A stretch of DNA of 64,000 bases, from contig JAIXQP010000016.1 in assembly GCA_027485675.1 (NCBI GenBank), forward strand, positions 24,608-88,607, given 5' to 3'. The notes below the pieces were generated by a model. That model had not been told where the DNA came from, made no database searches, and saw only the letters and a list, made by a program, of their open reading frames with translations. Positions 8,237 to 19,553 of this stretch are shown here, one piece after another (the stretch's first letter is position 1; the number at the start of each line of letters is the position of its first letter). The translations under genes and the position numbers were made by a program. The stretch comes from Terriglobales bacterium. GTDB taxonomy: Bacteria; Acidobacteriota; Terriglobia; Bryobacterales; Bryobacteraceae.

Positions 8237-9106
8237 ATGACTCGCCGTGAACTCCTTGCGCTAGCGGCGGCTGCCACTGCTCCGGCTGCCGCTCAGTCGC
8301 CCGTCATCGACACGCACGTGCACCTGTGGGAGCCGGCGAAGTTTCCCTATCATCCGAAGGGGACCTATGCACCGCCGGCCGAGCCGCTCGAGCCGTACGT
8401 CGCCTTCGTGAAGAAGGCCGGGATTGACCATACGGTGATCGTGCATCCGGAGCCTTACCAGGACGACCATTCGTATCTGTGGCACTGCCTGCGGGAGCCG
8501 CGCTTCAAGGGGACGCTGCTGCTGGACCCGATTGACCCGGCGACGCCGGGCAAGATGCGGGAGCTCGTGAAGGCGCATCCGAAGCGGCTGGTGGCGCTGC
8601 GGATTCATGCGATGAATAGCGCGGGGCAGGCGCCGGCGCGGAGCGGGCCGATCAAGAACCGGGACCTGGCGGATCCCGGGGTGGCGGTTTGTTGGAAGAC
8701 GGCGGCGGATTTGGGACTGGCGATCCAGATGCACTTTGTGCCGGACCAGGCGCCGAAGATCAGCGCGCTGTGCGCGAAGTTTCCGGGCCTGACGGTGGTG
8801 CTGGACCACATGGGCCGCTGCGGGACGAAGCAGGGCGGCGTGGAGGCCGTGATGGCGCTGGCCAAGCACCCGCGGACGATCTTCAAGTACTCGGGCTGGA
8901 GCTACTTTGAGACGCCGGCCGGGCCGGTGGTGAAACGGGGCTACGAGGCGTTCGGGCCGGACCGGATTATCTGGGGCGGGCTGGGGATGAACGAGGCCGA
9001 GTACGCGAAGAACAAGGCGCTGTTCGCTGAGCATTGGGCGTTTGCGAGCGCGGCGGAGCAGGCGAAGATCCGGGGCGGGAACGCGGCGCGGGTGTATGGG
9101 TTCTAG
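8237..9106 (+). CDS. Exported amidohydrolase-2 family metal-dependent hydrolase
   Basis: 289 residues. The N-terminus MTRRELLALAAAATAPAAAQ looks like a short twin-arginine signal. It is followed by VIDTHVHLWEP, the HxH metal-binding strand of the TIM-barrel amidohydrolase-2 family. Later motifs are DHTVIVHPEPYQDDHSYLW, QMHFVPDQAPKI, VVLDHMGRCG and DRIIWGGLGMNEAEY. These resemble 2-pyrone-4,6-dicarboxylate lactonase-like enzymes. The final WG-G-motif has Gly-Leu-Gly where many members have the catalytic SDxP, so activity or specificity may be altered. It lies 7 nt after the creatininase gene. Confidence 0.8.
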   Translation: MTRRELLALAAAATAPAAAQSPVIDTHVHLWEPAKFPYHPKGTYAPPAEPLEPYVAFVKKAGIDHTVIVHPEPYQDDHSYLWHCLREPRFKGTLLLDPIDPATPGKMRELVKAHPKRLVALRIHAMNSAGQAPARSGPIKNRDLADPGVAVCWKTAADLGLAIQMHFVPDQAPKISALCAKFPGLTVVLDHMGRCGTKQGGVEAVMALAKHPRTIFKYSGWSYFETPAGPVVKRGYEAFGPDRIIWGGLGMNEAEYAKNKALFAEHWAFASAAEQAKIRGGNAARVYGF

Positions 9107-9183
9107 TGGGTTCTTAGCGTAGGCTTAGCACTCCTTAACTCGGGAATCCGAGTGGGCGCGGGTAGAGTGGGGTTGGAGAGAGT

Positions 9184-9828
9184 ATGAAACACCTCACTTT
9201 GTTCTTCGCGTTGAGCACTCTGGTGCTCGCCCAACCCCGGCGCGGCGGCCCCGCGATGGCGATGCTCGATGCCGACCACGACGGCGTAATTACGGCCGCG
9301 GAGTGGCGGAATGCGCCAGCCGCTTTGGCCAAACTGGACCAGAACGGCGACGGCAAGGTGACGCCGGAGGAGCTGCGTCCCCCGGGCCCGCCTCCCGGTG
9401 GCGGTGGCCCCGGCGGCGAGGACATGGTCGCCCGGATCATGTCGTTTGACAAGAACAGCGACGGGAAGCTGAGCGCGGCCGAATTGCCCGAGCGGATGCA
9501 GGGCATGATGGAGCGAGCGGATAAGAACAACGACGGCTTTTTGACGAAGGAGGAATTGACGGCCGCCGCGCCGCCGCCTCCGCCGCAGGGCGAGGGGCGC
9601 CGCGAGGGCCGGGGCGGCGGTGGTGGTGGTCCGCGGGGCGGGATGATGCGGATGGACCCGATCCTGTCGGCGGTGGACGCTGACCAGGACGGCACGCTGT
9701 CGGCCGCGGAGATCCAAGGCTCGGCGGCGGCGATCGCCAAGCTGGATAAAGACAGCGACGGCAAGTTGACGCGGGAAGAGGTCCGGCCGGAGTTTGGGGG
9801 ACGGGGCAAGCGGGGACCGCGCCCGTGA
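9184..9828 (+). CDS. Secreted six-EF-hand calcium-binding protein
   Basis: 214 residues starting with a signal peptide (MKHLTLFFALSTLVLAQ). Six EF-hand loops can be read: DADHDGVITAAE, DQNGDGKVTPEE, DKNSDGKLSAAE, DKNNDGFLTKEE, DADQDGTLSAAE and DKDSDGKLTREE. Each has acidic residues at loop positions 1, 3, 5 and 12. Pro/Gly-rich linkers (PPGPPPGGGGPGGE, GRGGGGGGPRGG) separate pairs. It probably binds calcium in the periplasm. The final codons overlap the start of the ApbE gene by 4 nt (GTGA), so it belongs to that operon. Confidence 0.9.
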   Translation: MKHLTLFFALSTLVLAQPRRGGPAMAMLDADHDGVITAAEWRNAPAALAKLDQNGDGKVTPEELRPPGPPPGGGGPGGEDMVARIMSFDKNSDGKLSAAELPERMQGMMERADKNNDGFLTKEELTAAAPPPPPQGEGRREGRGGGGGGPRGGMMRMDPILSAVDADQDGTLSAAEIQGSAAAIAKLDKDSDGKLTREEVRPEFGGRGKRGPRP

Positions 9829-11228
9829 CCCGGCGGCAGTTGCTGCTAGCCAGCCTGGGCGGACACCGGGAGACGGTGTTCGCCTTTGGCCACGAGAACG
9901 TATTGGGCACCTCGCTCGACCTGCAGTTCGCCGCCGACTCGGAGGCGGACGCCGAGGTGGCCGAGGCGATGGCGCTGGCTGAGATTGACCGGCTGCGCGC
10001 GGTGCTGAGCACGTGGGACCCCGCATCGGAAGCCAGCCGCTGGCTGAAATCACGAAACGAAGCCACCGTGGTCTCCGAAGATCTGGCAGCGGTGCTGCGG
10101 GCTTACGATACCTGGCGCGAGCGGACGAGTGGCGCGGTAGATCCGGCCGTGGGCGCCGCGATGGCCCTTTGGGAGGGCGCCGCACAGGAACCGGACGCGG
10201 CACAGCGAGCGGCAGCGGTGGCGGCGATGGGCCAGCGCCATTGGGAACTCGACGGGCGCGTGGCGACGCGCCGGGGTTCGACGCCGCAGGTGTTTGCGAG
10301 CCTGGCTAAGGGCTACGTGCTGGAGCGGGCGGCGGAGGCCGCGATGGCCGGGCCGGTGCGGGGCGCGTTGATCAACCTCGGCGGGGACCTGGTGGTGCGG
10401 GGCGAGATGCGGCCGCGCATCAGCGTCCGCAGCGCCGACGAGGGTACGGCGGCGCAGGTGACCATGGCCGAGGGAGCGATGGCGACGAGCGGCGACTACC
10501 GGCGCGGCTACGAGATCGGCGGCCGGCGGTACTCGCATCTGCTGGACCCGCGGACGGCGGCGCCGGCAACGGGCGTGCGCAGTGCGACGGTGATGGCGGG
10601 GGATGCCGTGACGGCCGGGGCGCTGGCGACGGCGCTGGCCGTGGTGGATCCGGCCGAGGGGCAGCGGCTGGGCGACAGCGTGGCAGGGGCGGAGTATCTG
10701 CTGCTGGCGGCCAACGGACGGCCGATTTTAAGCCGGGGCTGGGGCGCGCTGGCGCAGACGCCGCCGGCGGGCGGGATGGAACTGGCGGTGGAGTTCGAGA
10801 TTGCCCGGGTGGAGGGGCAGCGCTACCGGCGGCCTTACGTGGCGGTGTGGATAGAAGACAAAGACAAGTTTCCGTTACACCCCTTGGCGTTCTGGGTGGA
10901 GAAGTCCCGCTGGTGGCCGGACTTGAAATCGTGGTATCGGGGAGACCGGATGCGGGCGATGGCGGAAGCGACCGAGATTGCGGCGACGGTGGCGAGCGCG
11001 ACCCGGGCGCCGGGCAAATATACCGTGAAGTGGGACGGCAAGGACAGCCACGGCAAGATGGTGAAGCCGGGGCGCTACGCCGTCTGCATTGAAGCCGCGC
11101 GGGAGCACGGCACCTATCAACTGATTCGTCACGAAATGGAGTTCAACGGCACGGCGCAGAGCGTGCCGCTCAAAGGCAATGTCGAAATCGCTTCAGCCCA
11201 CTTGGAATACCGAAAAGCTGCACGTTGA
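9825..11228 (+). CDS. apbE: FAD:protein FMN transferase (ApbE) fused to a DUF2271 domain
   Basis: 467 residues. Residues 1 to about 315 are ApbE: GHENVLGTSLDLQF, ASRWLKSRNEATVVSEDLAAVLRAY, ALINLGGDLVVRG and MATSGDYRRGYEIGGRRYSHLLDPRT. ApbE uses Mg2+ and FAD to attach FMN covalently to Thr or Ser of extracytoplasmic redox proteins. From about 320 the protein becomes a DUF2271 domain (RRPYVAVWIEDKDKF, SWYRGDRMRAM, GKYTVKWDGKDSHGKMVKPG, YQLIRHEMEFNG). This domain occurs in ApbE gene clusters, usually as a separate protein. The start is GTG and MTRRQLLLASLGG may be a short Tat-like leader. It overlaps the next gene by 50 nt. Confidence 0.9.
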   Translation: MTRRQLLLASLGGHRETVFAFGHENVLGTSLDLQFAADSEADAEVAEAMALAEIDRLRAVLSTWDPASEASRWLKSRNEATVVSEDLAAVLRAYDTWRERTSGAVDPAVGAAMALWEGAAQEPDAAQRAAAVAAMGQRHWELDGRVATRRGSTPQVFASLAKGYVLERAAEAAMAGPVRGALINLGGDLVVRGEMRPRISVRSADEGTAAQVTMAEGAMATSGDYRRGYEIGGRRYSHLLDPRTAAPATGVRSATVMAGDAVTAGALATALAVVDPAEGQRLGDSVAGAEYLLLAANGRPILSRGWGALAQTPPAGGMELAVEFEIARVEGQRYRRPYVAVWIEDKDKFPLHPLAFWVEKSRWWPDLKSWYRGDRMRAMAEATEIAATVASATRAPGKYTVKWDGKDSHGKMVKPGRYAVCIEAAREHGTYQLIRHEMEFNGTAQSVPLKGNVEIASAHLEYRKAAR

Positions 11229-11820
11229 GGTACGGCCCGGCGCCTGGAAACGACGCACGGCGACGGCGGCGCGATGGCTGCATATCTACGGCTCCATGGT
11301 GAGCCTGTCGCTGCTGCTGTTCTTCTCGGTGACGGGGCTGACACTGAACCACGCCGACTGGTTTGCGGCGCAGCAGCGGACGGCGCAGTTTCAAGGGCAG
11401 GTGCCGCTGGCATGGATGCAGGGCGATCTGGCGAAGCTTGAGATCGTGGAGCATTTGCGGCAGAGCCATGGCATCAAGACCGGGATGAGCGAGTTCCGCG
11501 CCGAAGAGGGGCAGGTCTCGGTGTCGTTCAAAGGGCCGGGTTACACGGCGGACGTGGTGATGGACCGGGCCACGGGACGCTACGACGTGACCGAGACGCG
11601 GATGGGCCTGGCGGCGGTGCTGAACGACCTGCACAAGGGCCGGGACACGGGCCCGGCGTGGAGTCTGCTGCTGGACGTTTCGGCCGGGCTGATGGTGCTG
11701 GTTTCCTTCACGGGCCTGGTGCTGCTGTGGTACCTGCAGCGGAAGCGCGTGGCGGGGCTGCTGAGCCTGGCGGGCGGGACGCTGGCTTGTTACCTGGTCT
11801 ATGCGATCTGGGTGCCTTAG
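11179..11820 (+). CDS. PepSY-associated transmembrane protein of the ApbE cluster
   Basis: 213 residues. The start lies inside the apbE 3' end and is preceded by AAAGG. A first membrane helix (YGSMVSLSLLLFFSVTGLTLNH) is followed by a PepSY-like periplasmic part containing VEHLRQSHGIKTGMSEF and DVVMDRATGRYDVTETRMGLAAVLNDLHKGRDTG. Two more helices follow (LLLDVSAGLMVLVSFTGLVLLWYL and LLSLAGGTLACYLVYAIW). The HN and LHKGRDTG segments match the PepSY_TM family, implicated in transmembrane electron transfer together with ApbE-flavinylated partners. It converges directly on the DUF1553 gene with no gap. Confidence 0.85.
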   Translation: MSKSLQPTWNTEKLHVEVRPGAWKRRTATAARWLHIYGSMVSLSLLLFFSVTGLTLNHADWFAAQQRTAQFQGQVPLAWMQGDLAKLEIVEHLRQSHGIKTGMSEFRAEEGQVSVSFKGPGYTADVVMDRATGRYDVTETRMGLAAVLNDLHKGRDTGPAWSLLLDVSAGLMVLVSFTGLVLLWYLQRKRVAGLLSLAGGTLACYLVYAIWVP

Positions 11821-14751
11821 CTACTTGTTGAGCACTTCGTCGAGGTTCAGAAGCTGATTAGCGAGCACGGTGAGCGCGGCGCCTTCGGCCGGGGCCACCT
11901 TCGCATCGGCGGGCGCTTCGCCGTTAGCAAGGAGCTTCCTGGCGTCGGCGAGATTCGAGTCGTAGTAGCGGAGATAGTCCTGATAGGCCTTCCGCGCGAT
12001 CTGCCGTTCGGGTTCGGCGAGGGGCCGGCGGAGGACGGCGGCGGCGAGGAAGTCGGCGCGGGGATCAAACTCGGCGCCGGCGTGATAGGCGCGCTGGGCG
12101 AGCACGCGAGCGGCTTCGACGAACTGAGTATCGTTCATCGTCACGAGCGCCTGGAGCGGCGTATTGGTGCGTTCGCGGCGCACGGTGCAGGCTTCGCGCG
12201 TGGGCGCGTTGAAGATATCGAGGCTGGCCGGCGGGGCGCTGCGTTTCCAGAACCAGTAGACGGAGCGGCGGTAGAGCTTGTCGCCGGAGTCGGGCTTGTA
12301 GAAGCGCGTGTTGGAGCCGTTCATGGCGACGGTCTCCCAGACGCCGGCGGGCTGATACGGTTTCACGCTGGGGCCGCCGATTTGGGCCGAGAGCAGGCCG
12401 CTGGCGGCGAGGGCGTAGTCGCGGACCATTTCGCCATCCATGCGGAAGCGGGGGCCGCGGCTGAGCAGGCGGTTCTCCGGATCCTTGGCGAGTTTTTCCG
12501 GGGTGGTGAGGGCGGCCTGCCGGTACGTGGCCGAGAGCATCACCTGCTTATAGAAGCGCTTGAGGTCCCAGCCGTTATCGCGGAAGTCGAGGGCGAGCCA
12601 ATCGAGGAGCTCCGGATTGACGGGGGGCTGGCCCTGGCTGCCGAAGTCCTCGGCGGTGCGGACGAGGCCATCGCCGAACAGCTCCTGCCACATGCGATTG
12701 ACAGCGACACGGGCGACGATGGGGTTCTCCTTACTCATGAGCCATTGGGCAAGGCCGAGGCGGTTGCGGGGCAGGCCGGCTGGCATGGGAGGAAGGGCGC
12801 TGGGGGTATTGGCGTCGACGCGGTCGCGCTTCTGGTCGTAGGCGCCACGATAGAGGACATGGGCGAAGGGCATCTGGCCCGCACGTTCCTGCATGACGTG
12901 GGTGACGGCGCCACGGCGGGCGATGGCCTTGGCTTCAAGCTGCAGCTTGGCCTGTTCGGTGGCGAGCTTCTGAAAGGCGGAGTCGCGATGGAAGAGATAG
13001 TAAGTGCGCAGGGCCTCGCGATCTTCGCCCTTGCGGATGGTGACCCAGTCGGCGAGGAGGCGGGCTTCGGTTTCGCTGACAACGCGCTTGAGGATGCGGA
13101 AGTCGGCGATCTCGCCGCCGGGTAGGGACTTGCCGAGCGTGAGCGGGACGGCCGAGTCGATGCGGCCGGGGAGTTCGACGTTCTGGTTGCCGCCGCCTTG
13201 GGTGGGGATGGCGCGGCCATTGAGATAGAGGCTGAGGCCGGACTGATGGCGGGAGCCGTCGTAGGTGGCGACCAGATGGTTCCAGGTGCCGTGCACGAGC
13301 TGGTTCAGGTGGCCGGCGCGGATTTCGATATTGCGGCCGTCGTCGCCGATCAAGCGGAAGGCGGGGACGCGGCTGCCGACGTCGATCATCCAGCCGCGGC
13401 CTTTATCGGCGGTGTCCTGTTGCGAGGCGATGACGTAGCCCTGTTCGGCCTTGGGGAAAAAGAAGGCCACGGAGATGGTGAAGGGCTGGTCGGCGAGGAG
13501 CTTGGGGGCGGTGGGGATGGGCTGGCCGTCGGTAGCGATCGAGAGCGGCGCGGGGAGGGCGTAGAGCTGATCCTTCGCCGGCAGGGGGGTCGCCGCGATG
13601 GCTTTGTTCGACGAACGAAGCCACTTTTCAAAGCGGGGGTCGACGGCGGCGCGGCGGCGGGTGAGTTCGGCGGAGAGCTCGGCGCGGCGGGCGGAGACCT
13701 GGTCCCAGCGGGCGCGGTCTTCGGCGCGGGGGACGACGAGGATGGGGGGAGTGTCGGGGATGTTATCGTCCATCACGTTCTGCGTGGTGTTGCGGAAGAA
13801 GGCGCCGAGGGAGTAGAAATCCTTCTGGGTGATGGGGTCGAATTTGTGATCGTGGCAGGCGGCGCAGCCGACGGTCATGCCGAGCCAGACGGCTCCGACG
13901 GTGTCGGCGCGATCCTTGGCGTAGACTTCGGCGTACTCGTCTTCAATGAGGCCGGCTTCGTTGGTGGTGGGGTTGCAGCGCTGGAAACCGGTGGCGATCC
14001 GCTGCTCGAGGGTCGGGTTGGGCAGGAGGTCGCCGGCGAGTTGTTCGGTGGTGAACCTGTCGAAGCTGAGATTCCGATTGAAGGCTTGGATGACCCAGTC
14101 GCGATAGGGCCACATTTCGCGGTAGTTGTCGACGTGGATGCCGTGGGTGTCGGCGTAGCGGGCGGCGTCGAGCCAGTAGCGGGCACGGTGTTCGCCATAG
14201 CGGGGCGAGGCGAGGAGGCGGTCGAGGAGTTTTTCGTAGGCCTGGGCGGAGGGGTCGTTGAGGAAGGCTTCGAGGTCGGCGGGTTCGGGCGGGAGGCCCG
14301 TCAGGTCGAGGGCGGCGCGGCGGGCGAGGGTGCGTTTATCGGCTTCGGGCGCGGGGGTAAGGCCGAGGGGGCGGAGCTTCGCTTGGACGAGTTCGTCGAT
14401 GCTGTTGGCGGCGGGGCGGACGGGGGCTTCGTAGGCCCAGTGGGCGGTCCAGGGGGCGCCGGCTTCGATCCAGGTTTTGAGAGTCGCCACCTGTTCGGGG
14501 GTGAGCGTCTTGTGGGACTGGGGCGGGGGCATGACGCGCTGGGGGCGCGTGTCGGTGATGCGGGCGAGGATGGCGCTGCGTTTCGAGTGCACGGCTTCTT
14601 TCTGATCGAGCCGGAGGCCCGCCATGCGGGTGCCGGCGTCGGGGCCGTGGCACTGAAAGCAGTTGTCCGAAAGGATGGGCCGGACTTGGCGCTGGAAGTC
14701 GACGGCCGGAAGGACGGAGACGGTGGCGCAAACGAGGAGCAGCGTACGCAT
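11821..14751 (-). CDS. Exported PSCyt1-DUF1549-LamG-DUF1553 protein
   Basis: 976 residues with signal peptide MRTLLLVCATVSVLPAV. A planctomycete-type cytochrome c motif CFQCH at residues 31-35 sits in VRPILSDNCFQCHGPDAG (PSCyt1). DUF1549 follows (PPEPADLEAFLNDPS, RYGEHRARYWLDAARYADTHG, CAACHDHKFDPITQKDFYSLGAFF). A concanavalin-like LamG insert lies around residues 400-570 (GTWNHLVATYDGSR, SLYLNGRAI). DUF1553 ends the protein (VARVAVNRMWQELFGDGLVRTAEDFG, RERTNTPLQALVTMNDTQFVEAARVLAQR). Such proteins are abundant in Planctomycetes and Solibacter-like Acidobacteria, often near sulfatases or hydrolases. They are presumed surface redox or binding proteins of unknown activity. Confidence 0.9.
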   Translation of the reverse strand: MRTLLLVCATVSVLPAVDFQRQVRPILSDNCFQCHGPDAGTRMAGLRLDQKEAVHSKRSAILARITDTRPQRVMPPPQSHKTLTPEQVATLKTWIEAGAPWTAHWAYEAPVRPAANSIDELVQAKLRPLGLTPAPEADKRTLARRAALDLTGLPPEPADLEAFLNDPSAQAYEKLLDRLLASPRYGEHRARYWLDAARYADTHGIHVDNYREMWPYRDWVIQAFNRNLSFDRFTTEQLAGDLLPNPTLEQRIATGFQRCNPTTNEAGLIEDEYAEVYAKDRADTVGAVWLGMTVGCAACHDHKFDPITQKDFYSLGAFFRNTTQNVMDDNIPDTPPILVVPRAEDRARWDQVSARRAELSAELTRRRAAVDPRFEKWLRSSNKAIAATPLPAKDQLYALPAPLSIATDGQPIPTAPKLLADQPFTISVAFFFPKAEQGYVIASQQDTADKGRGWMIDVGSRVPAFRLIGDDGRNIEIRAGHLNQLVHGTWNHLVATYDGSRHQSGLSLYLNGRAIPTQGGGNQNVELPGRIDSAVPLTLGKSLPGGEIADFRILKRVVSETEARLLADWVTIRKGEDREALRTYYLFHRDSAFQKLATEQAKLQLEAKAIARRGAVTHVMQERAGQMPFAHVLYRGAYDQKRDRVDANTPSALPPMPAGLPRNRLGLAQWLMSKENPIVARVAVNRMWQELFGDGLVRTAEDFGSQGQPPVNPELLDWLALDFRDNGWDLKRFYKQVMLSATYRQAALTTPEKLAKDPENRLLSRGPRFRMDGEMVRDYALAASGLLSAQIGGPSVKPYQPAGVWETVAMNGSNTRFYKPDSGDKLYRRSVYWFWKRSAPPASLDIFNAPTREACTVRRERTNTPLQALVTMNDTQFVEAARVLAQRAYHAGAEFDPRADFLAAAVLRRPLAEPERQIARKAYQDYLRYYDSNLADARKLLANGEAPADAKVAPAEGAALTVLANQLLNLDEVLNK

Positions 14752-14861
14752 ACGCCTCTAGTTTATGCCCGTTGGTTGCCGTTGCGGTGCGGCGCCATCA
14801 CTTTGGAGCCACCTCGTCCAGGTTGGCGAGGCGATTGCAGAGGAATAGGCAGAGGCTAACA

Positions 14862-14945
14862 ATGAAATATCTATTCGCGTATCTGCTTGGTGTCCCCGGC
14901 GTTCTGATACTTGGGTGGTTCGTGCTGAACCAGACCGGGTGCTAG
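14862..14945 (+). CDS. Candidate 27-residue hydrophobic microprotein
   Basis: Too short for the ORF track. The frame ATG AAA TAT CTA TTC GCG ... TGC TAG encodes MKYLFAYLLGVPGVLILGWF plus VLNQTGC. It has a basic start, one membrane-length hydrophobic stretch with a GVPG kink, and a terminal Cys. An AGAGG sequence 6 nt before the ATG is a good ribosome-binding site, with AGGAA further upstream. It fills the gap between the divergent DUF1553 gene and the convergent RND pump, and a GC-rich hairpin follows 9 nt after the stop. I do not recognise the family; small single-pass proteins sometimes modulate transporters. Confidence 0.5.
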   Translation: MKYLFAYLLGVPGVLILGWFVLNQTGC

Positions 14946-14954
14946 ATGCGATGG

Positions 14955-14978
14955 CTGGCGCCGGATTCCTGGCGCCAG
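14955..14978. terminator. GC-rich hairpin between microprotein and RND gene
   Basis: Perfect arms CTGGCGCC and GGCGCCAG flank an 8-nt loop (GGATTCCT). It sits between the stop of the microprotein ORF (plus) and the stop of the RND gene (minus), a position suited to bidirectional termination, but no T-run follows. Confidence 0.4.
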
Positions 14979-14990
14979 TCCCCAGGCCGG

Positions 14991-18161
<3,171 letters not shown>

Positions 18162-18162
18162 C

Positions 18163-19356
18163 TTAGTTTTCCCTTACCTTAAGGCCCTTGGTCATGCGAT
18201 CGTTCGCCGGGCTCACGAGGCGGTCTCCAGCGGAGAGGCCTTCGAGGACTTCGATGCGGTCGTTATCCAGGCGGCGTCCTGTTTTTACGATGCGATCTTC
18301 GAGAGCGCCGTTCTTGACGACAAACGCCCGCTCCGTACCGGCGAAGCCGAGAACGGCCTCGCGGGGAACGGCGATGCCTTGAGCGTTCGGGTTGAGGGTG
18401 ATGGTGCCCTGCACGAACGAGCCGGGGCGGAGGACGCCGTCAGTGTTCGGGATTTCGCCTTCGATGACGAGCGACCGCCCCTGCGCCTCAATGGCGGGGC
18501 TTAAGCGAACGACGCGGCCGGTGCGGACGACGGGCGCGGCCTCGAGACGCACTTCGATCATCTGGCCGCGCTCAACGCGGGCGGCCAGCCGTTCGGGAAC
18601 TTCAAGCCGCACGCGCAGCGGATTCTGGCGGACCAGCGTCAAGATTGGAGCGTTGACACTCAGATACTCGCCGGGCGAAGCGGGGCGGCGGGTGACGGCG
18701 CCCGAGAACGGAGCGCGGATGGTGCAATCGTCAAGCTGCTGGCGGGCGAGGGCAAGATTGGCCCGGCGCTCGCTGAGTTGCGAACGGAGCTGCATGACGT
18801 CGGCGACGACGGCGGCATAGTGGGCTTCGACGCCATCGCGGCGGACTTGCGCCTTTTCAAACTCGATGCGGGAGACGACGCCTTCCTTCTGCAGCTTGGC
18901 CGTGGTTTCAAAGATGAAGCGCGCCTCTTTCAGGGCGGCGGCGGCCTCGCGGACAGTGGCCGTGCGGGCGGGATCAAACTCTTCATCGGGGCGGTTGGAG
19001 AGCGCGAGGCGGGCCCGGATCTGGTCGACGGCGGCTTCACTCTGGCGGACGCGGAACTCGTACTCGGTTTTCTCCAACTCCGCGACGATGTCGCCGGCCT
19101 TCAGCACGCTGCCGAGATCCGCATAGAGCTTTTGGACGCGGCCGGGAACCTTAGCGGAAATAGTGGTTTGCTCCTCGGCGAACAGTTCGCCATTCGCGCT
19201 GATGACTTCGGGCAACGTGGTGGGAGCGACAGCCAGGGTCTTGACGGACAGAGGCGCCGGTTCCGTTTTTGCCGTGGCGGGCCCCCCCTGCCCATAGGGG
19301 CCGGAGCAACTGGTCAACAGGAGGCCGAAGGCCAGAAAGATACCGGAAAATCGCAT
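18163..19356 (-). CDS. RND efflux periplasmic adaptor lipoprotein (membrane fusion protein)
   Basis: 397 residues. The lipobox LLTSC places the lipid-anchored Cys at residue 17. The lipoyl half-motif ISAKVPGRVQKLYADLGSVLKAGDIVAEL is followed by a helical hairpin (about residues 100-190), and then TIRAPFSGAVTRRPASPGEYLSVNAPILTLV. The beta-barrel segment EVRLEAAPVVRTGRVVRLSPAIEAQGRSLVIEGEI and the membrane-proximal end IAVPREAVLGF...DRLV complete the fold. It bridges the inner-membrane pump with an outer-membrane channel. It is the first gene of a two-gene operon with the RND permease. Confidence 0.95.
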   Translation of the reverse strand: MRFSGIFLAFGLLLTSCSGPYGQGGPATAKTEPAPLSVKTLAVAPTTLPEVISANGELFAEEQTTISAKVPGRVQKLYADLGSVLKAGDIVAELEKTEYEFRVRQSEAAVDQIRARLALSNRPDEEFDPARTATVREAAAALKEARFIFETTAKLQKEGVVSRIEFEKAQVRRDGVEAHYAAVVADVMQLRSQLSERRANLALARQQLDDCTIRAPFSGAVTRRPASPGEYLSVNAPILTLVRQNPLRVRLEVPERLAARVERGQMIEVRLEAAPVVRTGRVVRLSPAIEAQGRSLVIEGEIPNTDGVLRPGSFVQGTITLNPNAQGIAVPREAVLGFAGTERAFVVKNGALEDRIVKTGRRLDNDRIEVLEGLSAGDRLVSPANDRMTKGLKVREN

Positions 19357-19430
19357 GAAAATATGAAACTACATTCTTCCACAAACCAGGATCTATCAAG
19401 CAGGGCGTCCGTGGATGGGCGATGGGTTAC

Positions 19431-19458
19431 CCTTCCCCCCGCCGATGGGGGGATAAGG
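19431..19458. other. Strong hairpin in the intergenic region before the PEP-CTERM gene
   Basis: CCTTCCCCCC-GCCGAT-GGGGGG-AT-AAGG forms a 6-bp GC stem extended by CCTT/AAGG around a 2-nt bulge. It lies in the 197-nt gap between the divergent RND adaptor and the PEP-CTERM gene. It could be an operator or a structured leader; no known riboswitch consensus fits. Confidence 0.3.
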
Positions 19459-19553
19459 TTCTGGAACTATGCCTATTCCCTCAGGCTATCCTCCTCGGGT
19501 TTCGAGAGCGGTTCCCAATAGGAATCCTTTCGGCCGGGCGGCACCATGGATGC

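Noticed and set aside
13198-14859. 553-codon plus-strand ORF
   Set aside because: Shadow of the DUF1553 gene; Gly/Ala/Val/Glu-rich and featureless.
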